Notes under the pieces: generated by a model
Databases searched by the model: none
Seen by the model: only the letters and a program-made list of their open reading frames with translations
Told to the model about the DNA's origin: nothing
Assembly: GCA_947561585.1 (NCBI GenBank)
Contig: CANNZV010000340.1
Coordinates: 1-64,000 of the forward strand
Source of the DNA: Caprella mutica
Taxonomy: Eukaryota; Arthropoda; Malacostraca; Amphipoda; Caprellidae
DNA: 64,000 bases
Direction of reading: 5' to 3'
Translations under genes and position numbers: made by a program
In this document: in pieces, positions 1 through 11,400 of the stretch
Numbering within the stretch: position 1 is the first letter of the stretch
How the letters are laid out: each line of letters starts with the position of its first letter

Positions 1-361
1 GTTTTTTGTTATATCACAGAATAATAGAAATTAGGAAAACTAAGTGTCTCAAGTTTCATATCATATTGATAATTCAGAGTAAATACCTCACCCTTACTTC
101 AACCATATCTTGTTAATTTTATGGTAGATAGAAATTATAAGTATTACATTTTCACCATTAGAATTATTTTGTTGATACCATTTAGTATATCTAAATTTGA
201 TGTATCTCATCTTAACCCTTCTCCATCAGTTTCTCCACTCAAATTATATTTGAATTTGTATCATATTCTATAATCTATATCAATAAAGATTGCATTAATA
301 AATTTTTGGGGACTAATACTGAAACTTATTTTAGTAATATTTCTTTTGAATTTAATTTCTG

Positions 362-852
362 TAGGAATTTAACCTCTGCTTCGGAACCGAAGGCCATATC
401 GCTGATATAAAAAGGAAATTAAATACAAGGGACTGGAAGAAGCAGTCAGAAAGGAAAGTAGCTTCATGAGCTAAGTATGTCATCTAACTTCAACGGTGAC
501 AATGCTCATGGGTGCACAAAAAGCTACTCCATGAATGAAGTTACTTATTAAGGAATGTGACGAAAAGGGACACAAGCAACAGTGGCTGTACTCACGCATA
601 GAAGAGAAAAATGAAGAATTGATAGTAAATGAAGTCTACGAGTCTACCTAACACAAAATCTAAGACCTCGTAGTTGAAGAGCATAACCCTAACGCTATCC
701 TCTTAAATTCCAAGTAGCGTTAACAAAATTATAAATAAGGTAAAAAAATGAAAAAGACAATGCATAATCCAAATTACAACATTTCGGGTCCCAATTAGTG
801 ACGCCACCTCTCTTTTCTTCCATTCATCAGACAGCTTCGGAATATCAATCCA
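362..852 (+). repeat. Family C interspersed repeat, copy 1
   Basis: Starts near TTTAACCTCTGCTTCGGAAC and continues through GACAATGCTCATGG, GGAATGTGACGAAAAGG and AAGACCTCGTAGTTGAAGAG to AGACAGCTTCGGAATA. The same string of landmarks recurs at 3500, 15540 (reversed), 17310 (reversed), 26805, 54010, 57905, 59510 and 60735. I do not recognise the family. It has no convincing reading frame, because different copies have stops in different places. It could be the inside of a non-autonomous DNA transposon, since four copies sit inside inverted-repeat elements. Confidence 0.8.
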
Positions 853-929
853 AACTTCCAAAGTATAAGAATGTACACCGTATGTTTTGAATTTCAACTA
901 GGAAGGTACACACAATCCAATACAAATCT

Positions 930-1262
930 TCGTGTATTAAGGTATGAAATATGATAAACTATAGAAAGGTTTATAAACTTGACGAAGTAACTTACAGCTT
1001 AAACTAGGACTGAACATGCAATTTTTGTTAATAGAATTCAAATTGAAAATCAAAAGAAAGAATGTAGTGTACAATCTATTTCTACAGCATTTTATTTATA
1101 GTGTTTCGTACAATTGTTGCACACAGAGTATTAACAACTCTAAAAGCATGTAAATTGTCTTATACTGAACTGAATTTTATGCGGTTTCGCAGATAAATAA
1201 TCCTAGACGACTAGACCTCAGTTCTATAATATGCAATAAACTCATATTTTTTCCGGAACCTT
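930..1262 (-). repeat. Family B element, partial copy
   Basis: Related on the reverse strand to the element at 22657-23240. Shared landmarks are a CCGGAAAAA stretch, ATATTATAGAAC, AGGTCTAG and the stretch around GAGTATTAA. The outer terminal motif is degraded (TTCAAAGGTTCCGG instead of TAAAGGTCCTCTCC). Confidence 0.6.
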
Positions 1263-1317
1263 TGAAGGTCATAAAAATCTGGAACAAAATTGCATGGAGC
1301 CAATATATTTAAAACTA

Positions 1318-1868
1318 GATTACATGCTCTCGGTAGAGCGCATACCTTCGCCGCCGCTTTGACCCGTTCCCTCCCAAAAACTAATAGACTAGTAACTGGA
1401 TAATGACCAATCATCCCACCAAGTTTCATATTACATGGTTGAATATTTTTTTAGTTATTGAGTTATAAATGACCTTGATCTTTGTCCAGATCGCTCCCAA
1501 ATTTCTACCAGATGGTTTCTGGACATTGACCATTCGTCTCATCAAAATTCAGACAATTGGGTGGAATACTTTTTGAGGTATTGAGTTTTAAATGGCCTTG
1601 ACCTTGATATTTGACCTTTGACCAGATCACTGCCAAAATCTGACAAAATGGTTCATGGATATTGACCAATCGTCTCACTAAGTTTCATGCAATATATGGT
1701 TCAATACTTTTTGAGTTATAAATGACCATGACCTTGACCTTTGACTGGGTCGCTCCAAAATTTTTACCAGAAAGTCAATGGACATTGACCAATTGTTTCA
1801 CCAAATTTCAGGCAATTTAGTTCAATACTCTTTCAGTTATGCGAATAACAAGATGATAAATAAATAAA
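1318..1868 (+). repeat. Repeat with nuclear-receptor-like half-sites, copy 1
   Basis: Opens with TCTCGGTAGAGCGCATACCT and closes with GTTATGCGAATAACAAGATG plus an AAATA run. Inside are four diverged tandem units of about 120-130 bp, each with TTGACCAATCGTC and CAAGTTTCATGCAATATGG. Units carry TGACCTTGACCTTTGAC-type strings, which look like clustered AGGTCA half-sites. Other copies are at 28360, 35915 and 48530. No coding potential is visible. Confidence 0.75.
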
Positions 1869-1869
1869 T

Positions 1870-2559
1870 GCCGATTAAAATAAGACCTTCCTTAAATTTG
1901 AGAGGTTAAAAATTGATACATATTTATTCTTCTGAATTAATTAATTTATAAATAGCAATAGTGCAATACAATTTTAAGGAATCCACGAAACCTCAATTTC
2001 TAGATTTAGAAAAATAATTATGAAAGTAGAAAAATCATTTTCATCATATTTTTCATTCAAAAACGTCTAATTTACAATTTTGAAACAGTTTATTTTTTCC
2101 TAATGCGTTGCATTTCTAAATAGTAACCATTATGAGTAGTTAAAATGAATGTTTTAGTAGATATTAATTCAAGTATTATTCACTTTTTGTGCGTACATTT
2201 CACATAACAGCTTGGTCGATTAATTGATTTTATGGTCGGTAAACGATACCTGGTCGAATATTGAACTTATAAATGAACCTTGGTCGATAAATCGATATAC
2301 TTCAAAAAATACATGATCTCAAAAAATGAGGTTTAGTTCAAAAACCAATATAGCTAGAAACTTCCTGTTTGCAAATAAACTAAGTACAAATCAATGGTAA
2401 TCAACACTCGAGTACATCTATCATTGTAGTGAGAGTACTTGTTTTCAAATAAATTGGAAATTAGGAGAAGGTGTGTTATTTGGTCAGTGATGCAATTCTT
2501 ACCCTATATGACGTCTGGGAATAATGTATGCTTTTAATGATTTCTATAATCAAAACTCT
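1870..2559. other. AT-rich stretch, no gene seen
   Basis: No supported exon. A few degenerate TGGTCGATAAATCG-like repeats lie at 2210-2300; nothing else stands out. Confidence 0.6.
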
Positions 2560-3172
2560 ACTGTCTATAATACCTATTTTACTTCCAACTAACTCATTTT
2601 CAGTCTCAATTAAAAGAATGTACACCATTTGTTTTGATTGTCCACTTGGTATTAAGTATAATAAATCCATTTAATATTGATGTAAAAGTATAAAATAAGA
2701 TGAACTTATTATAGAAACGTTTATATACTTTAGGGAACAATTAATATCTTAAACGCGGAGGCCGAAATAACATTGATTGTACAAAAAGAGTGTACAATCT
2801 TCTTCTTCAGCGTCAGGTTAGTTATTTGTACATTTTTTGAACACAGAGTATTAAGATTTTTAAAAGCTATTAATAAAATATACGCTGAACCGAATTGTAT
2901 TCGGTTTGCACATTAACCATTAAAACACTGAGTGAGGAGTTTAAGCTGGACAAACCGAATTCATTCAATATGATAACACTATTCCTACAATGATATGATA
3001 AAATTAGCTATTAAGATATCATATAATTCGAGCCGCTGGTTTCCTAAGTCTCAATGTGTAAAGAATCCTCTTAAATTTTGTCAGTCCAATTAGGGTTAAT
3101 GATCCTAGACCTTATTTCTATAATATTATGTAATTAAGTCATTTTTTCCCGGAGCCGGGAGAGGACCTTTAT
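2560..3172 (-). mobile_element. Family B element, second copy
   Basis: Reverse-strand relative of 22657-23240. Its right edge reads GAGAGGACCTTTA, the complement of the TAAAGGTCCTCTCC terminus. The interior matches through TTACATAATATTATAGAA, AAGGTCTAGGATCATTA, a stretch around CCGAATTGTATTCGG and TTGTACACTC-like sequence. The far end is not clear. Confidence 0.6.
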
Positions 3173-3499
3173 TTTCAGGTTCAGACACTTATACCATAGT
3201 AATCGAACGATGATTGCACTATCGAATGATGACTGCGCAAACAATTGAATTATCAGATCGATATATTGTATTACCAGAGATGCAATCATGCAACTAATTG
3301 AATAGTACTTTCCTTGCGTACGATGTATCCATTTAATCATTAGTCTCTTACTGTAACTTGTGAGATATTTTTTGAGTACCTATCCCTGTTTCTTGCCTAT
3401 GAAAGTGCCAGAAGGTTTATATTTATATGAACTACCATTATCATTTTTTAAATTTAATAAAATGGGGAAGAGGAGGTGCAATTTTAATTAATTTTAGTA

Positions 3500-3985
3500 G
3501 AGGTTTAACGTCTGCTTCGGAACCAAAGGCCATATCGCTGACGTCAAAAGGAAATTAAGTACAAGGGGCTAGAAGAAGCAGTCAGATAGGAAAGTGGCTC
3601 CATGAACAAAGTCACTTACCACCGTCGGTGACAATGCTCATGGATGCAGAAAAGCTACTCCGTGAATGCAGTCACTTACCAAGGAATGTGACGAAACGGG
3701 ACACAAGCACCGGTGGCTGCACTCACGGATGGAAGAGGAAAGTGAAGAGTTGATAGTAAATGAAGCCTACGAGCGTACCTAACACAAAAATCCAAGACCT
3801 CGTAGTTGAAGAGCATAACCCTAGCGCTATCCTTTAAAACTGCAAGTAGCGTTAAAAAAATGATAAACATGGTAAAAATGAAGAAAGACAATCCATAATC
3901 CAAATTACAACGCCACCCCCCTTCTCTTCCATTCACCACAGACAGCTTCAGGATAGAGCCCCTGGGGGCGAGAGGAGGTTCAAGA
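3500..3985 (+). repeat. Family C interspersed repeat, copy 2
   Basis: The best preserved full-length copy: from GTTTAACGTCTGCTTCGG through AAGGCCATATCGCTGACGTC, CATGGATGCAGAAAAGC, GGACACAAGCACCGGTGG and AACCCTAGCGCTATCC to GCTTCAGGATAGAGCCC. Its uninterrupted GGATAGAGCC end serves as the empty site for the MITE inside the copy at 60735. Confidence 0.85.
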
Positions 3986-5159
3986 AAAGAAAACATTTTC
4001 CAAAATGATTTTAATTGATTCACATTATTAATTAGGTAATATGATATACAAGGTGCATAATCATAGAGTAAAACATTTTATCATTTATACTTATATCTTA
4101 CTTAATATATTTATATTCTACTTAAAGGTCCTCTCCAATCTAAATTAAAAAAATTGTAGAGCTAAGGTTATATAACATATCACAGTGAACTAGAACAGAT
4201 CCAAATACTCCCTTCCTAGTTCAAGTTCCTAAATGATTTAGAGACGTGAACCAGGAAGGAGGTTATCTTAAATTAACAATTTTATTATAATGATAACCAT
4301 TTAAAAACAAAAATTAGAGTATATAATATATATTTCAATAAGTTTTTCAAACGATATTATTTAATTTGCTAAATTTCAATTTCAAATATTCCTTTTTGGT
4401 TTGTATATATGTAGTTAAGATACTAGATTTTCTAGTTCACGTCCCTGGATTATATATATATATAAGTTAGCAATAGACAATAATATTATAATTATTCGGA
4501 ATATATCGTTCCATATACTAGTGTATTTTCCAGTTAAAAATAACGAGTTATCATCAATACCCGTTATTAGGTTACTTTTAAAGAATTCAATTAAAATTAA
4601 ATTTTCCGCATAGTCTAATTTATTTTATAGATAAAATACATTAAAAATTGAATAAAAACAGGGGAATTTAAATATCAAGTCAATATATTCCCGTGCATAT
4701 CATAGTTACATTCTTCATGTTTAATACCCGACGAGTAAAAGCGGACACCAAATGAATAAATAAACACACGAGGGAAATTATTAGAACATATGATTAGATA
4801 ACTTCTTCAGTTTAGAATTTATGTTACTTTTTGTTCATCTGAAGAATATAATAATCATGATTGACTCGTGAATTTAATAACATCTAAACGTGTATAACTA
4901 AGACAAAATTATAATAAATATAAGAAAAATATAATAGCTAACATGATTTTATACAGTAGCTTGAATATGTGTCAAACTCTAATGTCAAAATAAATGATCG
5001 TGTGATTTCGGTAGCAAAAATCTACCGTTTGGCAGAGTTTATAAAACTTGACATATGTCATATAATGTGAACTTGGCTCTATAAATGAACATTTCAAAAT
5101 AATAGTATATATTGTAAACAAACTAGAGAATTAAATATAGTTGAAGGATTTAGTTTCTT
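3986..5159. other. AT-rich intergenic DNA 3' of the chondroitin synthase gene
   Basis: No exon seen. At 4122-4190 there is a short family B-like piece beginning TTAAAGGTCCTCTCC. The rest is low-complexity AT-rich DNA. The 3' UTR of the gene ending at 5160 must start here, but I could not fix a polyadenylation site. Confidence 0.5.
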
Positions 5160-5423
5160 TTAGGAAGCTTTCTTTACGAGTTTCTGAGATACTGGTTCTG
5201 TTACTTTGTCCAAAAAGGCAGGAAATTCAATTATTTTCCTGGCTACGCTATCCAGAGAAAAATGGAGGTCATTCATCGTGTTGAAGCACATCAGTTTCTT
5301 TGATTGCTGAGCAGTCTCTGCGGAGTTTTGGTCGAAAGTACCGAGGCAATTGGGAGGGTGGTACACGTGATCCAGGCCCATTTCAACGGTTCTGAATGTC
5401 TCCAACGAACTGGTGCTAACAAT
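5160..5423 (-). CDS. Chsy: Chsy last exon
   Basis: Acceptor TTTGACAG in phase 0. Encodes ETFRTVEMGLDHVYHP (family: KTFRSQEVGVVHVHHP), then a lineage-specific tail to TAA at 5160-5162. Confidence 0.88.
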   Translation of the reverse strand: MVSTSSLETFRTVEMGLDHVYHPPNCLGTFDQNSAETAQQSKKLMCFNTMNDLHFSLDSVARKIIEFPAFLDKVTEPVSQKLVKKAS

Positions 5424-8400
5424 CTGTCAAAGGAAGAGTTATACAACTCAATATTCAGTTTATTAATGGTTGTCTATTATATTAGATGTAAGTCAATACC
5501 TTTGAATAAAGGTTAATGTCTTCCATGCCCCAGCCCGAAATAGATAAATCGAAGCCTCCAACGCTGTCCAAATCACTTTTGTATATGGACATCAGCCCGA
5601 AACCGTAGGATCGGAAATAGCCGCTATCTTCTGTAATCTATTGAGGAACAACAAAATATTAAATGAAATGACATTGTAACCATTATGAATAACTACATTG
5701 ATTGCAATTATTGTTAGAGATCAGTGAGAATACCTCATTATCGTTCATTTTATACTAAATAGAGAATAACTAATATTATTACTCCAATTGAAACTATAAT
5801 GCATTAGTTTTATTGTATGCCATTCGACTTGATTATATTATTTCCAACAGCTCCTTCAATTTATTAGACGTTTACTGCTCTATATGTCCTTCATATTTCA
5901 CTTTTATCTTTATTTCAAATGCTTTATATACCGAATCTTATTTTGTAGATACGTAATGTTGAATAATGTAAATTTGTAGAAGACGGTGCATATAATGATA
6001 TACATTAGAGGAAAACTTAAAGTGTATTCATTATTCAGTTTCTATTTGCAAGCTTGCTTTCGTACTGGGCCGTACATACGCAGGTTTTTAAGTCTTCCCA
6101 CCAAACTTTTTTCTCCGCTTTTCTACCAGACTTTTGATTCAGAAGTCAATCGCGTCCACACGTATAAGGCCACGTTCACACTGCAAGCGGAGCAGAGCGG
6201 CGCGCTTGAAAAATTAATGTATATTTGACGCTAGCGGTGCTGCTAGCGTCAAATATACATTAATTTTTCGAGCGCGCCGCTCTGCTCCGCTTGCAGTGTG
6301 AACGTGGCCTAATGCTGAGTCTCGTGGATTGACATGTGTGAAATGAACTATTTTTCACTGATAGTAGTAAAGCAGCTAGTTTTTTTAACAGAGTAACTTT
6401 TCTGCATCCATGGGCATTGTTATTCGTATCCTTAATGAATATGGAAAAGACAGTTCTAGAGGGATGAGAATCCTCCCGCAGCTTCCACTATCCGAGTACC
6501 CAGTCCACTTAAATAGGTGAATTAATTTATTATATGTTATTTATTTGGGCCCAACTATCTTGTGCCCAACTGTTCTTGGCTCTGGATACGATGCTACCAA
6601 AGTCAAAATAAAATTTTAGTTGAACGGAAACGAAGTTGTGACTCTTGTTTAGGGGAGGGTGGTCATCAATGGGACACCGGGAACAATGGGACATGCTGAA
6701 TAACTTTTTTATTTGAGGGTAATTTTTAACAAAATCTTAGTAGTAAATTATGCATACTTCAGTGCATTCACTCGCATTGCATTCAGCGGTTGGGGTGCAG
6801 TCAGCCCTGTGTAAAAGCGAAAACGTGTTTTAGGGGTGATAAAACTAAATATTTCGTACTTTGTTTCAATTGTTATAAATCTGTAAATTTAACATATAAT
6901 GCTTACGGCATTTTTACATGATATTAAGTAATATGTAAAATATGATCATTTGAAAGGATTGCCTTTATACTTTTGTAGTTGAGCCGCTATACCCATATGT
7001 TTTCAAAATGGCGTCATGGTGATCATTGGGACAGAAAATTTGGTTAACAATGGGACAGTGCCTTATTGTCAACCAAACTGTCTAGTTACTCCATATGAAT
7101 CAATATATCTATTTTTCTGATACAATAACGTGAACTGTAGCTTCAGAGCTTCTTGTAGAAACAGAGCTTCCAGCTGAAGCGGGACTTTCGATCATGTTCA
7201 AGGGCTTTAGCAATCTGAGGTCATAACAAAGCACTGCATAGAGAACAAATTTCACTAATGAAAGAAAAAGACGCAGCATGATTGCAACGGATACACCAGA
7301 GAAAGAAGAGCTTTTTGCTGGTGCCACTAAGGATAATGCCTTCGAAATCACTTCATAAAGTATCTGACGTAGATGGCCTGTGAACTATTGTTCTTGGTCT
7401 GGTATATAACTCTTAATTTAACTGATCCATTCGTCTGAAGAACTCAAATCTCCACCGAAAATGTTGAAAATGAAGATTTATGCACTTGTAGAATTTGAGG
7501 CGACTTCTAAAACGTATTCTGTTGGCCAAAAGCATGAAAAAGATAAATACGAAATATTGATGTTAGGCGAAGATTCAAGTGCAATGAGCTTAATTTTCCA
7601 AATGTTCCTGACATGGCTTCGGTGTAGTTAGAGGACATTAAACTGATATTATATGAATTAACTAAGTGTGGGACAACATAAAGAGATAATTCGAACTTGA
7701 ATTTTTACCATAACCTCAATAATATACAAGTTTGATAAACTGTACCATCGTTCACCAGGGCATGTCCCATTGTTCACCAGTGCTGTTATACAATGGGACA
7801 ATTTTTTTTGTTTTTTATTTAATTTTTTTCTTGTCAACAGAATATGTGATAGCATTCGAGTTGGTTTCATTTTATAAAGGAATATCTATATTACACATGG
7901 ATTTTTTATTTTTCATATTATGCCCATAGTAAATGAAATATCAATCTTTCTGTGTTTTTTGTCCCATTGATGACCATCCTCCCCTATATTCTTTTCTCGA
8001 CGCAGTGTTTTTTTAAATATTTCCACGAGACTTTTTGCTAAGCTTCTCCTACTTTTTCCACAAGACTTCTATTTTCCACAGAAAGTCCGAGACTTTTCAA
8101 CAACCTACATGTTCTATTATTTCCCCCCAATGAAGTGTTGATTATTTTTGGTACTTATTAGTAGATTGATATATTACACATTGAAAGGAAATTATCATTT
8201 TATCCATTTATGATTTCGGTTATTCACATAGTCGCATTCTTTTGTTTAGTTGACAACACGCTGTTGCGCAGAGAGGTGGTGAACTTTTCACCTCTGTAGT
8301 TATTCCGTTTTCCCAGTTTCTGTATACTATTTAGGTTGTGTCAATATACTGTTTAGTTCACTTACCAGACTTTCATTTAACCACTGCTCTCTTAAAATAT

Positions 8401-11400
8401 TATCAGTGGTTATGGGCCCAGAAATCGCCCTGGTTAAATGAATTAAATTTTCAGTGATTTTGTGCCTACGTGACAGTGTTACTGTGTGGGTAGTTACTGC
8501 GTTTCAAGGTCAGCGAGGACAAACGTGTGTTCGTTTGTACGGTGTTGAAGCCTGAGTGCGGCTATACACTACGCAATTGGTGGATTGTTCACACAAACAA
8601 TTTGTTTGTGAATCTGCAGTTATTGTGATTGTTCACAATGGACCCGAAACATGTTATTGTTCCGCTTAATGAAAGTAACTATGCCACATGGAAGGTACAA
8701 CTTAAAATGGCGCTGATGAGGGAGGACCTTTATTCAATTGTAACTGGTACTGAAGATGTCCCAGATGATCCTGATTCAACTGATTACAAAAAGTATGTTA
8801 AGCGTAGAGATAAAGCTTTAGCAACTATAGTACTTGCTGTTGAACCAAAATTGCTATATCTCTTGGGTGATCCAGATGATCCCGCTGATGTGTGGAATAA
8901 ATTACAAGGTACGTTTCAACGGAAAACGTGGGCTAATAAGCTACGTTTGCGGCGTCAGTTATATTCCATGAAATTGAAACCTGGTGACAGTATGCAGTTG
9001 CACCTCAAGAAATTTACTGAACTATTTGATGAGTTGGCAGTAGTGGGAGATGCAGTTGAAGAAGAAGATCGCGTTATTAACGTGTTAGCATCTTTACCAG
9101 ATTCTTTTTCTACATTAGTTACGGCATTAGAAGCCACGGATAATGTTCCATCGTGGGAAACAGTTACAGAGCGACTTCTACACGAGGAAAGTAAGATGCA
9201 GGTGAAAGACGACAAAGTCCATGCTCTAACTTCTAAGAATAATTCTCACACTGGATTCAAGAAGAATAATGTGAAATGTTATGAATGTGGAAAAATAGGC
9301 CACACTAAACGTAACTGCCGTGTTTGGCTTGCTAAATCAAACAAAGCAAACACTGTTGAGCTGAATAAGGAGAAAAATGAAGAGCAGGTAACATTATATG
9401 CCAGTGCTTTATCTACACCTGTTGAAAGTCTCTCAAAGTCCTGGATTATGGATTCAGGAGCCACCCAGCATATGACCTATCAAAAGGAGCTATTCATCAA
9501 GATGGACAACTTAAAAACATCTACAGGCGTCATCGTTGGTGATGGAAGGCCCTTGGAAGCAGTTGCTGTTGGTGAAGTTCAAGTGATTTTAAAATTTCCA
9601 AACAATATAAGTAAGAAATGTGTTATTTCTAATGTGCTTTATGTGCCTGAATTAAAAACAAATTTATTAAGTATTTCTAGATTAACTGAAAATGGTAAAC
9701 AAGTGAAATTTAAAGATACAGCTTGTGAGGTCTATCATAACAATTCTTTACTCGCTTTAGGAGTTAAGGTAGAAAATTTGTATTATCTTTGTTCTTCGAA
9801 TATTGGTTCTTATGATAATGCAAATGTTGTTTCCAATGTTGACGATCAGACAATGCTTTGGCACAAGAGGTTAGCGCATGTTGGTTTTGATAATTTGAAG
9901 AAATTGATTAATGATAACTTAGTCAGAGGACTTGATTTAAAGGTAACTAATTTAAATAGAAATGATTTCTTCTGTGAAAACTGTGTTGAAGGTAAAGCGT
10001 CTAGAAAACCATTTCCTAAATTGGCTAATCATAGAACGACAAAACCTCTTGAGCTAATTCATACTGATCTGTGTGGTAAAATCACTCCATCCTCATTAGG
10101 AGGAGGTAATTATATCATTACTTTTATTGATGATTGTACTCGCTATGTTTGGTGCTATATTCTTAAAGCTAAGAGTGAGGCTTTTGATAAATTTAAAGAG
10201 TTTAAAGCATCAGTTGAAAATCAATTTAGCAAAAAGATTAAAATTCTAAGATCAGATAATGGTGGCGAGTATACGTCAAATGAATTTGAATCGTTTCTCA
10301 GAAATGAGGGTATCAAACACGAAAAAACTGTTCCAAAAACACCTGAACAAAACGGTGTTGCAGAGAGACTAAATAGGACATTAATTGAAGCTACTAGATG
10401 TATGTTATCTGATGCTAAACTAGATAAGTCTTTTTGGGCTGAAGCTGTCTCAACAGCTGTTTATATACGAAATAGAAGTCCAACTGTTGCACTTAAGAGT
10501 AATACCCCATATGAGGCTTTGTTTGGTCGTAAGCCAAGTATAAAACATTTGAGAGTTTTTGGCTGTGTGTGCTACCCTCATATTCCGGGAGATGAGCGCT
10601 CAAAATTAGATCCTAAGGTTAGACGATGCATTTTTCTTGGTTACAGTAGTCAAAGTAAAGCTTACAGAGTCTATGATTTAGAGCGTAAGAAAATTGTTAT
10701 CAGTAGAGACATGGTCTTCAATGAGTCTCAACGATCTTCTGTTGAGAAGGAGAGAAATGCATCCAGTCTTGATTCATCAATTCAATTACCATACATGTCG
10801 GACGACAATGATCAAGTAGATTCAGAAGAACTAAATGTAAATGATGATGAGAATTTTCAATTGAGACGATCATTGAGGAATAGACGTGAACCTGATAGGT
10901 ATGGTGATTGGACTTACTTGGCTTGTGATGATAAAAAGGATGAACCCTTAAATTTTTGTGATGCAATGAAATCAAAAGATTCAGGTAAATGGAAAATAGC
11001 AATGCAAAACGAAATTGATTCAATCAAAGAAAATAATGTTTGGACTTTAGTAAAGTTACCTCAAAATTGTAAGCCAATTGATTCAAAATGGGTGTATAAG
11101 CGAAAAATTGATGCAAATGGAAACGTAGAACGTTTTAAAGCTCGTTTAGTTGCAAAAGGATTTGCCCAAAGATCAGGATTAGATTATGATGAAACATTTG
11201 CACCAGTAGTTCGTTTTGAATCACTCAGAACATTATTTTCAGTAGCTATGGAATATGATTTAGAATTACATCATATGGATGTTACATCTGCATTCTTGAA
11301 TGGAGATTTAACTGAAGAAATTTATTTGTCTCAACCTGAAGGATTTGTTATTCCAGGCAAAGAGGACTGTGTTCTAAAATTAAATAAAAGTTTGTATGGT

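Noticed and set aside
3676..4023. 115-residue minus-strand ORF
   Set aside because: Spans a family C copy and is closed by stops in the other eight copies.
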